This document shows positions 10,433 to 22,716 of a stretch of DNA of 57,600 nucleotides, in pieces. The notes under the pieces were generated by a model that was given only the letters and a program-made list of their open reading frames with translations, did not search any database and had not been told where the DNA came from. The stretch comes from Neelides folsomi (lineage: Eukaryota; Arthropoda; Collembola; Neelipleona; Neelidae), in contig JAQGBZ010000380.1 of assembly GCA_034687125.1 (NCBI GenBank), forward strand, positions 1-57,600, in the 5' to 3' direction. Both the position numbers and the translations under genes were made by a program. Positions within the stretch are counted from its first letter, which is position 1; each line of letters starts with the position of its first letter.

Positions 10433-11513
10433 ATGAATTCCATTATTATTATTTCACTTTTTGTTTATTTGGCCTTTCACAAATGTCTCGCAGAAAACGG
10501 TCCGAGTAGTGAAGAGTTTGAAGCTCTTTCTGATAAATTTGAAGCTCTTTCTGATAATCTTTCTAATAAAGTTGAAACTCTTTCTGATAAATTTGAAACT
10601 CTTTCTGACAAAGTAGAAGCTCTTTCTGACAAAGTAGAAGCTCTTTATGATAAAATTAAAGATAATCCCGGTAAAGTTGACGCTACACTTAAAGATCTGT
10701 ATGCCAAATTTGACATCTTTACAATAAAACTTAATTATTTGACTGACAATTTGGGGAAAAATGACAATCAAAATAAAATTGTGAAACTTGACCCATATGA
10801 GGATCTTACCAAAATTCTGAAAGTTGGAAAAGATTTTTTTGAATTCTTGAGAATGTTAAAAGAATATAATTTAATTCCCGAGCAAATATTAGATGCAATA
10901 TGGAAAACCACATACTTGGAAAAAACTGACAAAGGAGAAGGAAACGAAATTCAATCGATTAAGAATACAGTAAAAAAAGGTAAGATTTATTAATTATGTG
11001 TATAATTATTTAGAAATTTAAATATGAATAATATTAATTGAAAAGCTCATAAGATAATTAAAAAAACATGAATATTTTGATATTTTAATGTTCGAAAACC
11101 CTAAAGCTTAAAATACATTTTTAATCGCTTCTAGAATTATGATTGGATTGGATGAACGAAGTTGAATTACAATTACAATTATTACTTTCACCATTATTAA
11201 GATCTTGACATCCTAATTTTTGAAATTACATTATTGCTACCTATGATACAATTATTAAATTAAGAATTAATATTTATTAATTAAAATGATTTTGGATGAA
11301 ACTATTCAGTGAAAATATTATAATATAATAGTATATAATAAATATGTATTCATAATTATCCCATATATTATAAATAATTATTAATTGTTGAATTAATAAA
11401 GACGTGATTTTGAAATATTAAAATGTTCTATTTCAGTACCATTTGTTTGGGGAAAAGAGTTCATGGTGCATGAAGAAACTTGTGACCAATTTGACGAATA
11501 CAATGAAATATAA
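10433..11513 (+). CDS. Secreted coiled-coil protein with 7-residue tandem repeats
   Basis: Exon 1 is 10433-10979 (donor GGTAAGA) and exon 2 is 11437-11513 (acceptor TTTCAG); the frame continues cleanly to give about 207 residues. I chose the Met at 10433 over one 66 bases upstream because it opens directly on a signal peptide (MNSIIIISLFVYLAFHKCLA). Residues about 25-75 are near-perfect heptads of the type (F/V)EALSDK, predicted to form a coiled coil. The rest is lysine- and aspartate-rich helix ending VPFVWGKEFMVHEETCDQF. The heptads are also 21-bp DNA repeats, so the tract has grown by tandem duplication. I recognise no family; an extracellular or haemolymph structural protein is a guess. 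The secreted coiled-coil prediction is solid. Confidence 0.7.
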
Positions 11514-11784
11514 TGTATAAATATTTTTTTAATAAACTTAAATTTGAATATTATTATTACTCATATCAGTCATATCAGCATTTTCCAAATACAATGATTC
11601 AAATCAAACATCAAATTTAGTGAACCATTTAAATCCCAACAAGAAGATCGTAATCTAGAAAAAGATATTCTTTGTTCCAATAGGGAGCAATTTCGTTTGG
11701 TTCGATAAAACTTGTTTAAAAATTAAGGAAGGTCAACAGTTCAAAGGTTTACAATGAGAAAAATTCTTATGTTCAATTTCTTGT

Positions 11785-13844
11785 TTAAAATTTAAATTTG
11801 GACATTATTTTTACATTAAATAAACTCGCAAAATTATTAACTATTTTTTCAATAAAGTTTGTTTTGAAATTGGTACTGAGAATGAAGTTCCTCTTTGCAA
11901 TTGCCAATTCCAATAAAAGAACCAATCCTCCACACAAACCTCCGATTGGTAAAAAAACAAAAACCATTTTGAGAGATGACAACGGCAAGGGCAACCTTTC
12001 ATTTCTATTCATGATCTCCAAATTCTTGAGAGCTTTATAAACAAATGTTTCCTTCTTGTTCCTCAATTCCCTCTGACCTTTAATTTTAGCATTTTCGTAA
12101 ACTTGGAGTCTCCACCACGTGACCAAGCCAGAATCGTACAAACTCCCCGTTATTCCGAAAAAGGAATCCACAAATGCGGAATCTTTTTGAAATCCAATTG
12201 AAATGCTCGAACTCTTCGATGCATCTTTTGAGAAAATGAAAGGATTAAAATTGGAATTAATCGTCATTTTGATTCCAATGTTCCCACGAGCCAAAGGCTC
12301 CCACATAATACAAGCTCCCTTGGGCCGTTCCAAAACCGAAGTCAAACACTTTAGGATATCTTGTGTAAATGATGTTCTTTTCAGAATGCTTTTGATATTT
12401 GAATCTTGGCTCGTTTTGATAAAGGAAATTTCGAGGGTTCCTCCAACTTGGAATGAAATTTCATAAAGTGGATCTTTTCCCAATTCCGAGAATGTCGAAG
12501 GTCTTTTGACCTGATTAGGAAAAGCTACGTTGGTCCTTAAAGTACTTCTGTAAGCGGTGATAATAACCAAATTCGCCAAAACCCAAATGGCACTCAATGC
12601 TCGGGCTCCTTTCGGGATTGAAGTTAAAGATTGTTCTAGAAGGAGAGTGAAAGCTAAGAAATAACCTTTGTCCACTACTTTATAAGTTAATTCCTTCCCG
12701 TTCCAATAATAAAGTACAATTGTTTGGACAATTGAAATTATAATATAAGAAATAAAGATTCCAATCCAAACTTCCAATTTCAATGGGAGTAAAAATCCAT
12801 TCCAGAGAAATTCCTAAAAGTTGCGAAAAAAAAAATTTATTAATTAATTATTAATTTTATGATAATATGAATAATTCTCAAAAAACTGATTTTTTTTACT
12901 TTTAAAGGTATGAGCGTGATAAACTTCAATTGAAGTCCTGTAATCGTGCTAGCAAAATCCGAATTAGGAAAAAATGTGAGATCATGAGCAAATCCAGGCG
13001 TTAACTCAAATTCGCGACTTCCATCAAATAAATCTCCAGCCATTCCAACCCAAGTCCCATTTTCCAATTGACGTCCGTATTCAAACCCATGATATTTGTA
13101 ATGAACTGAGAAGTTGAAATTTTCATAAGCAGCTTCCAACATTTTGATTAAATATCCATCCATTAAAATCTTCCCATTTTGCTCTTCAATTTTGAATTGA
13201 AATGGGAGAAACTCACAAGTTGGGACTTTAAATGTTTGGCCAGGTAAATATCTCCCCATTTCATTCAATTTGGACCAAATTGGACTTTGAGAAATTTTCT
13301 CCACTTTTTCCATTTTTCCTCCGTTGTATAAATAAGGGTCAACTAGGATGGAATTTGTTTCAATTACCAATGCTATTTTGTTCCGTTGTTGTTGGAATCT
13401 TTTCGACTTTATGAACTTCTTTATCGGTGTTTCTTTCCCAATTAGGAAAACCACATCGCGTCTTCTGCTTAATTTAGAGGAAATTTCATTCTCGTATTTA
13501 TGGATTGATCCGACATTCATTAACAAATAAATTACGATTAAATTATGAAACCTTTGATCTCTTTCTCTCAAATGACTTCCAATGCTTCCAATGGCAATTG
13601 GAGCTCCGTTGAAGATCTCATTCCAATTGATTTCAAACGATTCCCACCCAAGATTCATCTGATTCAAATTTACAACATTGATGGTAAAAGGTATTTGGAC
13701 ATTTTTACACACTGTGTTAACTATTTCTTTGATCTTGTTTATTGAACTACTTTTAATAAAATTCTCAATAGACGTTAATTTCATTAAGGACTCAACTTCA
13801 GACAATATTAAAAAGTTCAAAATAAATAAACTACCAAGTTTCAT
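11785..13844 (-). CDS. Divergent ionotropic receptor (IR family)
   Basis: Exon 1 is 13844-12900 and exon 2 is 12813-11785, with an 86-bp GT-AG intron in phase 0; the protein is about 657 residues. It starts with a signal peptide (MKLGSLFILNFLILSEVES). After a long extracellular N-terminus come an S1-like ligand-binding half (GYLIKMLEAAYENFNFSV, then ENGTWVGMAGDLF), a first membrane segment (LEVWIGIFISYIIISIVQTI), a second near ALSAIWVLANLVIITAYRST, and a last one near PIGGLCGGLVLLLELAIAKR. This is the order of variant ionotropic glutamate receptors, which act as chemosensory cation channels in arthropods. The canonical glutamate-binding Arg is not obvious, as in most divergent IRs. A TATA-like TTTATATAGG lies about 75 bases upstream. 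Nothing suggests a pseudogene. Confidence 0.8.
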
Positions 13845-14481
13845 TTTGAATTCTCACTTTATTAATCTGTATTTGTAAAACTTTTACTTGACATTCATCC
13901 AAAAATAAAATTTTCCTATATAAAGTGTTTTTATCGAACTTTAGATATAAAAACTTTGGTCTTAAATGATTATAGAGTGAGATGTCAATTTACAACTTTG
14001 TTAATTAAAAGAGTTAATCAATAAAAATGTGTCAATTAGGATCAATATGTCGATGACATTGATCACAATGTCGTAGTGAATGACAAAATAGCCTAATCCG
14101 ATATGCTCACTATGCTTAATTGGATGTGTAAGTGGATTAAACAATTTAAAAGGTAATGTATAATTGCCACTAATAATACGTAATATTTCCCTTTCCTATA
14201 GATATTTATATATATATAGATTTCTTCAAAAATTCTACATTTATAATTGGACAATTCCTTTGTGATAATTGTTCAATTTGCTTTTACAGATATTTATTCA
14301 TTTCATGCTGATAACTAAACACATTTATAAGAATTCTATCCAATCTAGCAAAATATAAAAAACGTAAATTTTTAAGAAAAATAGTTAACAAACCGCTTAA
14401 ATATTATTTTATATGGATAATCTTAAATAAAAACAAGTTTTATGTAAATAACTTTTAAGTAAATAAAAATATCATGGATGA
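13845..14481. other. Intergenic DNA between receptor promoter and protease 3' end
   Basis: It carries the promoter side of the minus-strand receptor and the 3' flank of the minus-strand protease gene. No further gene is seen. Confidence 0.4.
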
Positions 14482-17400
14482 TTATTCAACTTGAACGTAT
14501 TTTTGCGGGCAGTCAAAACCGACGTCACATTTCATTTCGTTAGGGAAATATACAGCTCCTTTATCGCAAGTTCGGTTCATGGCTGTTAAGCCATTGGAGT
14601 CGAACTTGCACTCAATGAATTTGTCACATGAACCGTAGATTGGGAATAGGCCAGGGTAAGGACACGGTTGCATATCTCTTAATAGGGCAACCTAAAAGTG
14701 TAATATGTCATAATTAATACATACCAGTAATAGACGTTTATAATAAGGATAATTTAGTTAAAAATAATAATGTAAGAATTTACTGGAAATGGATTTGAGG
14801 CTTTCTTAGGTTTCAGCTTCATCAAGCTTGAGAGGTACTTGAAATTATTTTCGTTGAAACATTTAACTGACTTGCATTCCACTTTGGCTATAAATCCCCA
14901 AATTGACATTTTAATATTTAGGTATGCACAAAAATAAGATAATGAATAAAATAAATATTGTATTCAAGTATTATTTTAAATTATTCTTACATCGGTCTTC
15001 ACAACGTTGAAATTCTTCAACAAATACTCGACCTTTACCACAATTGTACATTCGAATGTCGAAATTCCCATTGTAATACTCGCATCTATAATACCTAGAA
15101 AAAACAAGAGAAAAAAGTATTATAAATAAATCTAATTTATTTAAGCTTAACATAATAACAATATATGAATTGTGAAAACATACTTTTGGCAATCTGGCGA
15201 AAATTGTCTTTTTAACTCACTGTTTCTTATCATTGTACAAAACATTGGGAATTCTGAAACAGAGTAATGTTTTATTAAACTCACTCAATACATGAAACAC
15301 ATTCTCTTAAAAACCACTGTAATAAAATCGTAAAATTATATTGAATTCACCTGGAGAAAGTTCTCTTATATTGACAATAGGTTTAGATCTGACCCTAATC
15401 CAGTTAGAAAAAGAATTGTTGACCTTTGATATAAAAATATGTTTAATTAAATTATCTGTATATAAAATTTGTAAAGTCAAATTATTAGAAGTAAAAAAAT
15501 AAAAAAGATCGTACTTGAGGCAAAACAACAAAATCCAGACTTTGTGTATAATATTCCAAAGGGTCAAATACATCTTGGTCAAAACAGTTATAAGGATCTG
15601 TACTTCGGAATCCAATATGACGACATTCTCCTAATAATAATTGAAACAATCATTATTAGTATGAGAATAAAATCAATATTTCATATTTAAATTAAATACT
15701 CTTATTTTTAAATGATAAAAATTAATTTTATCATTTAAAATTAATTTTTTTAAAAATCTCACCGTCTTCTTCACAAGCTTGTTTTTCATTTATAAAAACT
15801 TCCGTTTTGAGACATCTTTGAAAGTTCATTGTGAAATTCCCGTTAATAAAATCACAAGAGTAATATCTAAAATAAAGATTTACCATGAAGTTTAACAACC
15901 TTGTTAATTAATTACTATATTCTTATCAGAGGAGTTTTAAAAGCTAAATTTAATTCACTAAACTTAATTAAATTAATTTATTTTAGTACTTGTTACAATC
16001 AAGAGGATGTTGTCTGAGAATTCCTTCTCCAGAGGTTTTACAAATGATTGGAAAATCTAAACCATTAAAACGTTCACAATTTGCATTTTGGTTATTATTT
16101 TCAATAGATGAATTACCAGTTGTTGTTTTATCAATTAAATAAGATCTTGTAGTTGTTGGAATCGGCGTTGTTGTGGTCGGTGGGGGCGTCGTACTTGCAT
16201 TGTTTCTCCTTCCAGAATCGACCAAATTCTCGGCCTAAAGACATTTAGTTTATATGTGGTATTTAGAGTATTTATACATATAAATTGCTAATAATTGCTT
16301 CATTCTTCATAATTGATAAATGATTCAAAATAGGTCTTACGATTTCATTGTAAATGTCTTCTTGGGTTTCTCTTATCCAAAATAGATGCTGAGCATTTAA
16401 TTTGGTGAAAATGGTGAATCCAAAGCAAACCATTCCATTGAAAAAAGTGCTTCCAATACTTGACACACCCTAAATTGATTTTTATAAATCTTTATAATTA
16501 TTAAATATAATATATTGAAAAATATTATTTTAATAAGATACATAAATATTATGTAGTAGTATATTACAAAAATATACCTGTACAAAATATTTTGAATTGG
16601 ATTCAACCAAGAAACCACTTCCGGTATCTCCATAACATGCAGATTGCAAATCTATTATTTTGATAAAAATCGGACAATTTTCATATTATTATTCTATCCC
16701 ATTATTCCTATTTAGTTCGTATTTACGAACTTGATCTGAATTGCAAAGTTAGAATCTCACCACTTGTTGGATATCCAGCACAAAATTGTGATGAATCCAC
16801 TTCCATCACATCTCCACACTCTTCACTTGGAACAATGGGAAGTTCTGCAAATCTCAATGTTGGATACAATATGGCTTTTTTAGTATATCCATAACCGCCC
16901 ATCTAAATCACGGAATAAAATTATTGGACCGCATAAACAATAATTATTAATGATAGTTTGTAAATCTTACAATTCCAATCATTCCAACATCATTTCTGAG
17001 TTCCAACTCTCGTGGGAAGCAAACTGGTAAAACGTAATCTGAAAGTTTAACTTCTTCCTTTAAAACCAAAATCCCAAGGTCGTTGTAATATCCTTTAAAT
17101 CTCTTGCTTTCGAAATCTTCGTAAATGCTCACATGTGAGACCTGAATAAATATTGTCAATATCAATTAGATTGAATTCTTTGATTGTATTTAACTGCTCC
17201 AATTTACACATTAACTTAACATAAGGATTACATTTATTTAAGCATTTATTTAAATGACTTACATTAAGCACTTGAGTAATGTTCGAATATTCAAGATTCT
17301 TTTCAAATTCACTTCTTTTGGTTCCTAAAATAACTTTAAAATTACTTTGGGCTTCAGTGGCATATCCATATCTCGATTTAAGTAAGCAATGTGCTGCAGT

Positions 17401-18436
17401 GAGAATTAGAAATCCTTTCCCAAGTGGATTCTGCATACAATTTTGTTAATTATTAAAGGATTCGCAAATTCTCATATTTTAAAAGTATCAAATTGTAACC
17501 ATTTTGTACAAAAACATTATAGTCATGTCATTAAAATTCATTATCCCTTTAAATTTTTTGTGTTTGTTAAATTAAAATTACAATAAGAGATCCTGTGCAT
17601 GCAAAATTCCAAGTGTTATTCTTTGAATCTCCTTTATAAATTGTTGCATGCCATGGCCAAAATTTCTCGTCAATTTCATTCTCGTTCTTTTCACTTGTCG
17701 GCGTCAATATCTTTGCTTCACCACATTCTGCACATTCAATGCAAACATGACAAAATCATTGTACAAATAGCCATACATACATGTATATGTAAGATAGATA
17801 ATGATAATTATAATTAAATTAGTAAATGACTGTAAATGTGAAAATTGTTGAATATTGGAAAATACTTGCCTATAGCACAGTTAAGGTCATTGTAGAGAAA
17901 TTTTTGCTTCCATCGTCCATTCATACATTTGATCGCCTTATTTTTGTTCTCCTTCCGGTAATTCTGATTCCTGTAATATTTGTCACAAGAAAAATTTGCT
18001 TCTGTTCCAGAAGGGATTTTTTCACTCGTGCAATTCACCGGTTTTCCATTGTACTTGCAGTTGAGCCAAATGCCCTATCAAGTTCATGCCATTTTTTAAA
18101 CCACAAACAACATTCAAGATTTCCCATTAATGTCCTTTTACCTTCTAACACTCTTAATGATTGTTAAATTAATCCTAATAATAGTGATAATGATCTTAAT
18201 TAACTTAAATTGTCAAATGTTATAAATTCTAAAAACTTAATTTAATTCGGTCAACTTTAATTAATTTGGTCTTACAATATCTTTATAATATTTAAGATAA
18301 TGAAGGATGGTATGAAAGAGAGTACAATTACCTGTTTTGGTTCTAATCCTTGGCAAGGGTGGTAAACGGAGATTGAAGGAGGCGACGCCGCCTCCCCAAA
18401 TGGGAACAACGAAAATAAAAGTAGAATTGATACCAT
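14482..18436 (-). CDS. Secreted CCP-trypsin-like-CBM14(x3) protein, Thr in place of catalytic Ser
   Basis: About 16 small exons join in frame to give roughly 725 residues. The signal peptide (MVSILLLFSLFPFGEAAS) starts at 18436. A CCP/sushi-like module follows (18074-17870; VNCTSEKIPSGTEANFSC, then MNGRW). The trypsin-like domain has WPWHATIYKG, LTAAHC (His present), YYNDLGILVL (Asp present) and QFCAGYPTS, but reads ACYGDTGSGF where active enzymes have GDSGGP: the nucleophile is Thr. A Thr/Pro linker (TTPPPTTTTPIPTTT) leads to three chitin-binding type-2 (peritrophin-A) modules ending at 14482 (for example GSCDKFIEC and FPNEMKCD). CCP plus trypsin recalls insect modular serine protease, which starts immune cascades. 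The chitin-binding tail suggests cuticle or gut-lining attachment, probably as a non-catalytic protease homologue; that is inference. The intron after exon 2 appears to use a GC donor. Confidence 0.8.
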
Positions 18437-19254
18437 TTTATATTTCCTTGCTCATTAAGACGGCCAATCTCCTCCGAGAAATGGCCCAGGGATCAAAAAC
18501 TGGAGGATGAAAAATCGGTGGGAGAGCACATGAAGAAAATGGATTTATTTAGTGAACGAGTTAAACTATTTACTAATATTGGTCAGAGTGTTGAGGTAGA
18601 GGACGTCCTTTGTGACTGAAGAGATTCAAAGTGAGGGTTAAGGAGGTCAGGAGTCAGGTTCGTCAATTCAATCATTCCACAAAAGCGGATAAGTGAGTTG
18701 TTAATGAGAAAGTGAATTAGCTTGTGTGTGTAAATGCAAATGTGGGAATATAAACCCATTTATTTCTCTCTTTCGTTCTCTATTATTTTAATGGCCCTTT
18801 ACCTGCACCTATATCCATATCATTAAATGCTTAATAAATTCATCATTCCATTTAAGGAGACGCATATTTAATTTTAATCATGAACTTTACATATTTTATT
18901 TTTGAGGACTAGAACTAATAAATTTAATAAATTAAACATATAAGTAGTTTTATTCAAATGAGACTGACATTGAGAATTGACAGAATCGAGAAAATCCAGT
19001 TTATATATCAAATTACTATTTAATATGTGAAGAATTTTTGCACTTTTCGATTCCTGACCTAACATATTCACCAATTTAACTTCAAGGCATGCTTTGCTTT
19101 GATTCTTGGCGAAATCAGATTTTATTATGTGTATTAATTATTATACTATACTATATCTCGCCCCAAACCCTACAAATATGCCTCGACGTTAAAAAAACTT
19201 GCACTCGGGAATAATTTATAATTTGGCTATTTAGAATTTCATTTGTTTGCCAAA
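18437..19254. other. Divergent promoter region between protease and xylosyltransferase-like genes
   Basis: The protease homologue starts leftward and the GT8-like gene rightward from this stretch. No additional gene is supported; the open frame at 18874-19074 lacks a domain. Confidence 0.4.
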
Positions 19255-21129
19255 ATGACTAATAAAACTAATAATTCTATTCCATTTAAACATCAGAGTT
19301 TAATAAGCTGGTTGAGTCGGCGAGCTTTTATTTTATTTCGATGTCGAGTTTTACTCCACATCCTTATTATCTCATTGTTCATCTCATTGTTCATATTTAT
19401 TGTTAGTATCTTCAGTGTCTTCCCATTTGTCTCCCTACCAAAAGGAAAAGAAGTGAATTCTAGGATTATTAGAAGTGAATTCAATCCATCAAGCACGGTA
19501 AGCTAACAAGATAGTAAGATTTGGAAGGTCTTGAATATTTTATTCATTTAAAAATAATATGATTCATTGGTTATTTTTTACCTTTTAAAAATTCCACATA
19601 TCTTTCATATTACAATTCTTTATTTTTTAATTTAAAAAATGTAAATGTTGTCTTATAGGAAAGAAAAAGTTACAGTTGTAGTCGTTGGTTGTGGTTCAAG
19701 ACAAGAAGAAGCAATTACTGCAATTAAATCGGCCATCATTTTCACACCTCCACATGTTCATTTATTCATCATTGCTTTTGGAGATGAAGAAAACTTTAAA
19801 AACTTATCCAAAAAAATATCCGAAATGAGGGAGGAAGCTCAAAATATTGGAATATCTTTCGACTTTGAAGCTTATCCAGAATGGTTTCCTCCAAATAATT
19901 ACACATCATGGCGGGAAATGTTTCGGCCAGGTGCGGCCCAACGTTTATTTTTTTCTGTGAGAAAAAAAACTGATTGAAAATATAATTGCCTTAATATTTT
20001 GATGTCTAAATTACTATTATTATATTATCTCTTGATTCGATTTGTCAATTAACATTTTTTAATTTTGTTTAATTTTTACAGAGAATTTTATCTCATGTGG
20101 ACGCTTTGATATACAAGATTCTGATTCCGTTTTCACGTCTAATGTTGAAGATTTTTGGGCCCATTTTAAAAAAATGAATAGTTCACAACTTGCCGCAATG
20201 GCCCCTGAACATGAACTTCCTGGGGATGGATGGTACAATCTTCATTCGCGTTCTCTTTATTATGGGGAAAGAGGACTTAACTCTGGAATTTTTCTAATGA
20301 ATGTAAAATGACATTTTCACATTATAGTTAATGCTTACTTACTACTAGTATATATCTGTAAATATATTACATTAACATTTTTCATTTTATTTTCATCAAT
20401 TGAAATTTTTGGAGCTTTAATATTAAAAATTAAAACATTAAAGATGTTTTTTTAACTTTTTCATAATAGCTTACACTCATGAGAGAAATAAATTTTAACG
20501 ATATCATGCTTGAATATTATGACCTTTATTGGAAACTTATTAAGTGGCATGATCAAGATCTTTTAAACATTTACTTTCATTTCTTTCCTGGTAAGTTTAA
20601 ACATTTATTATAAATCATACCTTAAATATACACAAAATTAAAAGATTTTTAAAATTATTTTATTCAAAATTATAATTACGAAATACAATTCATATTGTTT
20701 CTAGAAGCCATGTACGTCCTTCCTTGCGATTACAATTACCGAATTCAACATGGTAAATGTTGGATAAGATAAGGATTGCAGTTGCAAAGTGGCAGAGAGT
20801 GAGGGAATTTCTATATACCACGGATCACGGTCACACTTTCATCAGGGAGTTAAATTCAGTCAGAATATTTACAAAGCATATTTAAAGGTCAGTAGTTTCT
20901 TTTCAATTGATTGGGGTTAAAATTTCAATTTCTCTTGTTTGAATTGCAGTACAAGATAAACGAATATAAGCCAAAAGATCTTTTAATTCAACTCAAACGT
21001 GATTTCAAGCAAATCCAATCAAAGGAAGAAATCTGTACTTATTTCAATGTGAACAATATTTTCGCCAAAATAGAATCATTTGTAAACAACTATACAATTA
21101 GCCGCCGAGATCGATTCATTCCATTTTAA
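19255..21129 (+). pseudogene. Glucoside xylosyltransferase-like (GT8) gene with frameshifts
   Basis: Exons: 19255-19497 (type II signal anchor, RCRVLLHILIISLFISLFIF), 19659-19956 (VVVVGCGSRQEEAI, then FRPGAAQRLFFS), 20082-20302 (RILSHVDALIY, then QDSDSVF carrying the DxD metal site, then MAPEHELPGDGWYN and GLNSGIFLMN), 20470-20590 (KWHDQDLLNIYF), 20705-20887 and 20950-21129. This matches GXYLT1/2, Golgi enzymes that add xylose to O-glucosylated EGF repeats such as those of Notch. The frame breaks at three places: the exon 1/2 join (phase mismatch), one missing base at 20113/20114 just before the DxD, and one extra base near 20767. Splice sites are otherwise intact. It is either a young pseudogene or a true gene with uncorrected indels in the assembly. 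Confidence 0.75.
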
Positions 21130-22389
21130 ACAATCCGAACTCAAAAGTATCTGTAACACAATACTTAGCTTACTTATTAATATGATTAATTGATTAACTT
21201 TAACAGTAAACCGCATTATCTAATATAATTTAATGTTTATGTAGTATAAGAATTTGTTGTGTTAGAATTTATAGTAGAATATCGTGGCAGAGTCAGTCAG
21301 ATCTTTACTTCTTTACCAACTGACAATAGATTACTAATTGTTTATTATTAATTATAAATCTGTATATTTGTTATAAACTTATTGAATATTAATTAGAGTA
21401 AGCCCGAATGATCAAGATCTTATAAAAGCATTTTGATTGATACTGGTATTTATTCACCTTTTGTACTTACTATTATGCTAACCATGAACTTTGTCCACAT
21501 TACACCCTTGGCAAATCTTCATATTAAACTTAGAGTGGATTGGAGACAAAGCACACTCGTTAAACAGACTTTTAATATTGAATTACCTCACAATATAGAG
21601 ATAATTCAAACCTGGTAAAGTCAATCAACATGAACAACAAAACAATATAAACAATTTATACTCACACCCACATGATCTTTACTCATAAGCATAAGAAAAT
21701 AAGAAATTGAATGAGACGAGACTGTACCGAAGTATTTACACAAGTTTTGCTCATCTAAATATCAAGTTACATTAGTTAAATTAGCTCATGACATAAAAGT
21801 CAATAAATCATCATTTATATTTCAATCTGTCAACTTTTACTTCTCTTTGCTACATGCTACACATGTAATTACAATAACTGAAAATAAACCTGTCCAATTT
21901 TATGCATAAATACTATATATGCGTTGTATTTATAAACATATTTTATTTTTCCAGACAAATCAATCAAACCGCAAAGTTGAACACTTTAATCTAAAGTTGT
22001 TTATTTTGAACTATGCGTAATCTGTACATATATTCATATTATGCTCGCATTCTAAGAATTTACATTTGTTAGCACAAATTTTTCACGAACTGCTGCATGG
22101 GGATTATAGAGTTTTAATTTATAGAGTATTGTAACCACAAACCTTTTCACAGCCTCATCTATAAAATCCAAGTATAAAGCCCATAATGCAAGATATTGAT
22201 GTATATATGAAGTATAGCACTAGATGTTAATAGTGTATGAGCAAATGAGGAACGCCTGGAGACTGGAGCTGGTGGGAGCGGTGAAGACATAAAATAAGAC
22301 ACCGGATGAGTTCATCCCTTTATTCAACATTTCATCCTCCCTCGACCAGCTTGTACAACTTCGACCTCTAAACCCTTAAAGGAATACCA
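21130..22389. other. Intergenic DNA, ending in a leader exon of the PMP3 gene
   Basis: 21130-22200 shows nothing I can support. About 22245-22389 is less AT-rich and ends in a donor-like CCAAAGTAAGTT, consistent with a 5'-untranslated exon of the next gene. Confidence 0.4.
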
Positions 22390-22545
22390 AAGTAAGTTCA
22401 CAATTAATTTACTTATTCTTATCTGATAAGAGGTTTAATTAACAAATTGAATGATTTGTTTATTAAAATAATGTTAATGTGAGAGAATTAATCTTTGTGG
22501 TTTTGTTACTTTTGTATTTAAAAGGAGGACGAGAGGTATCAAGTC

Positions 22546-22716
22546 ATGGAGCTCCTTCACATCATCTTGGCGATCCTCCTTCCGCCTGTGGCAGTTTTCC
22601 TTGTAAAGGATAAACTTGATTCAGACGTGGCCATCAATCTCCTCCTTTGGATCTTCTGCTTTGGTCTCGGCGGAATCGTCCACGCCTTCTACATACTTTC
22701 AAAGCATTCAAAATAA
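22546..22716 (+). CDS. PMP3/UPF0057 family membrane peptide
   Basis: A single coding exon of 56 residues follows a clear acceptor (AAAAG) at about 22524 and a probable untranslated first exon ending near 22389. It reads LAILLPPVAVFLVKDK in the first membrane helix and INLLLWIFCFGLGGIVHAFY in the second. This is the two-helix pattern of PMP3 proteolipids (AILLPP-x-AVFL, then INxLL and G-x-HA-x-Y). In yeast and plants these small plasma-membrane proteins affect membrane potential and tolerance to salt and cold. The family is widespread in fungi, plants, bacteria and nematodes but uncommon in insects, so its presence is notable. The coding part is GC-richer than its surroundings, as expected for a real gene. 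Confidence 0.85.
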   Translation: MELLHIILAILLPPVAVFLVKDKLDSDVAINLLLWIFCFGLGGIVHAFYILSKHSK

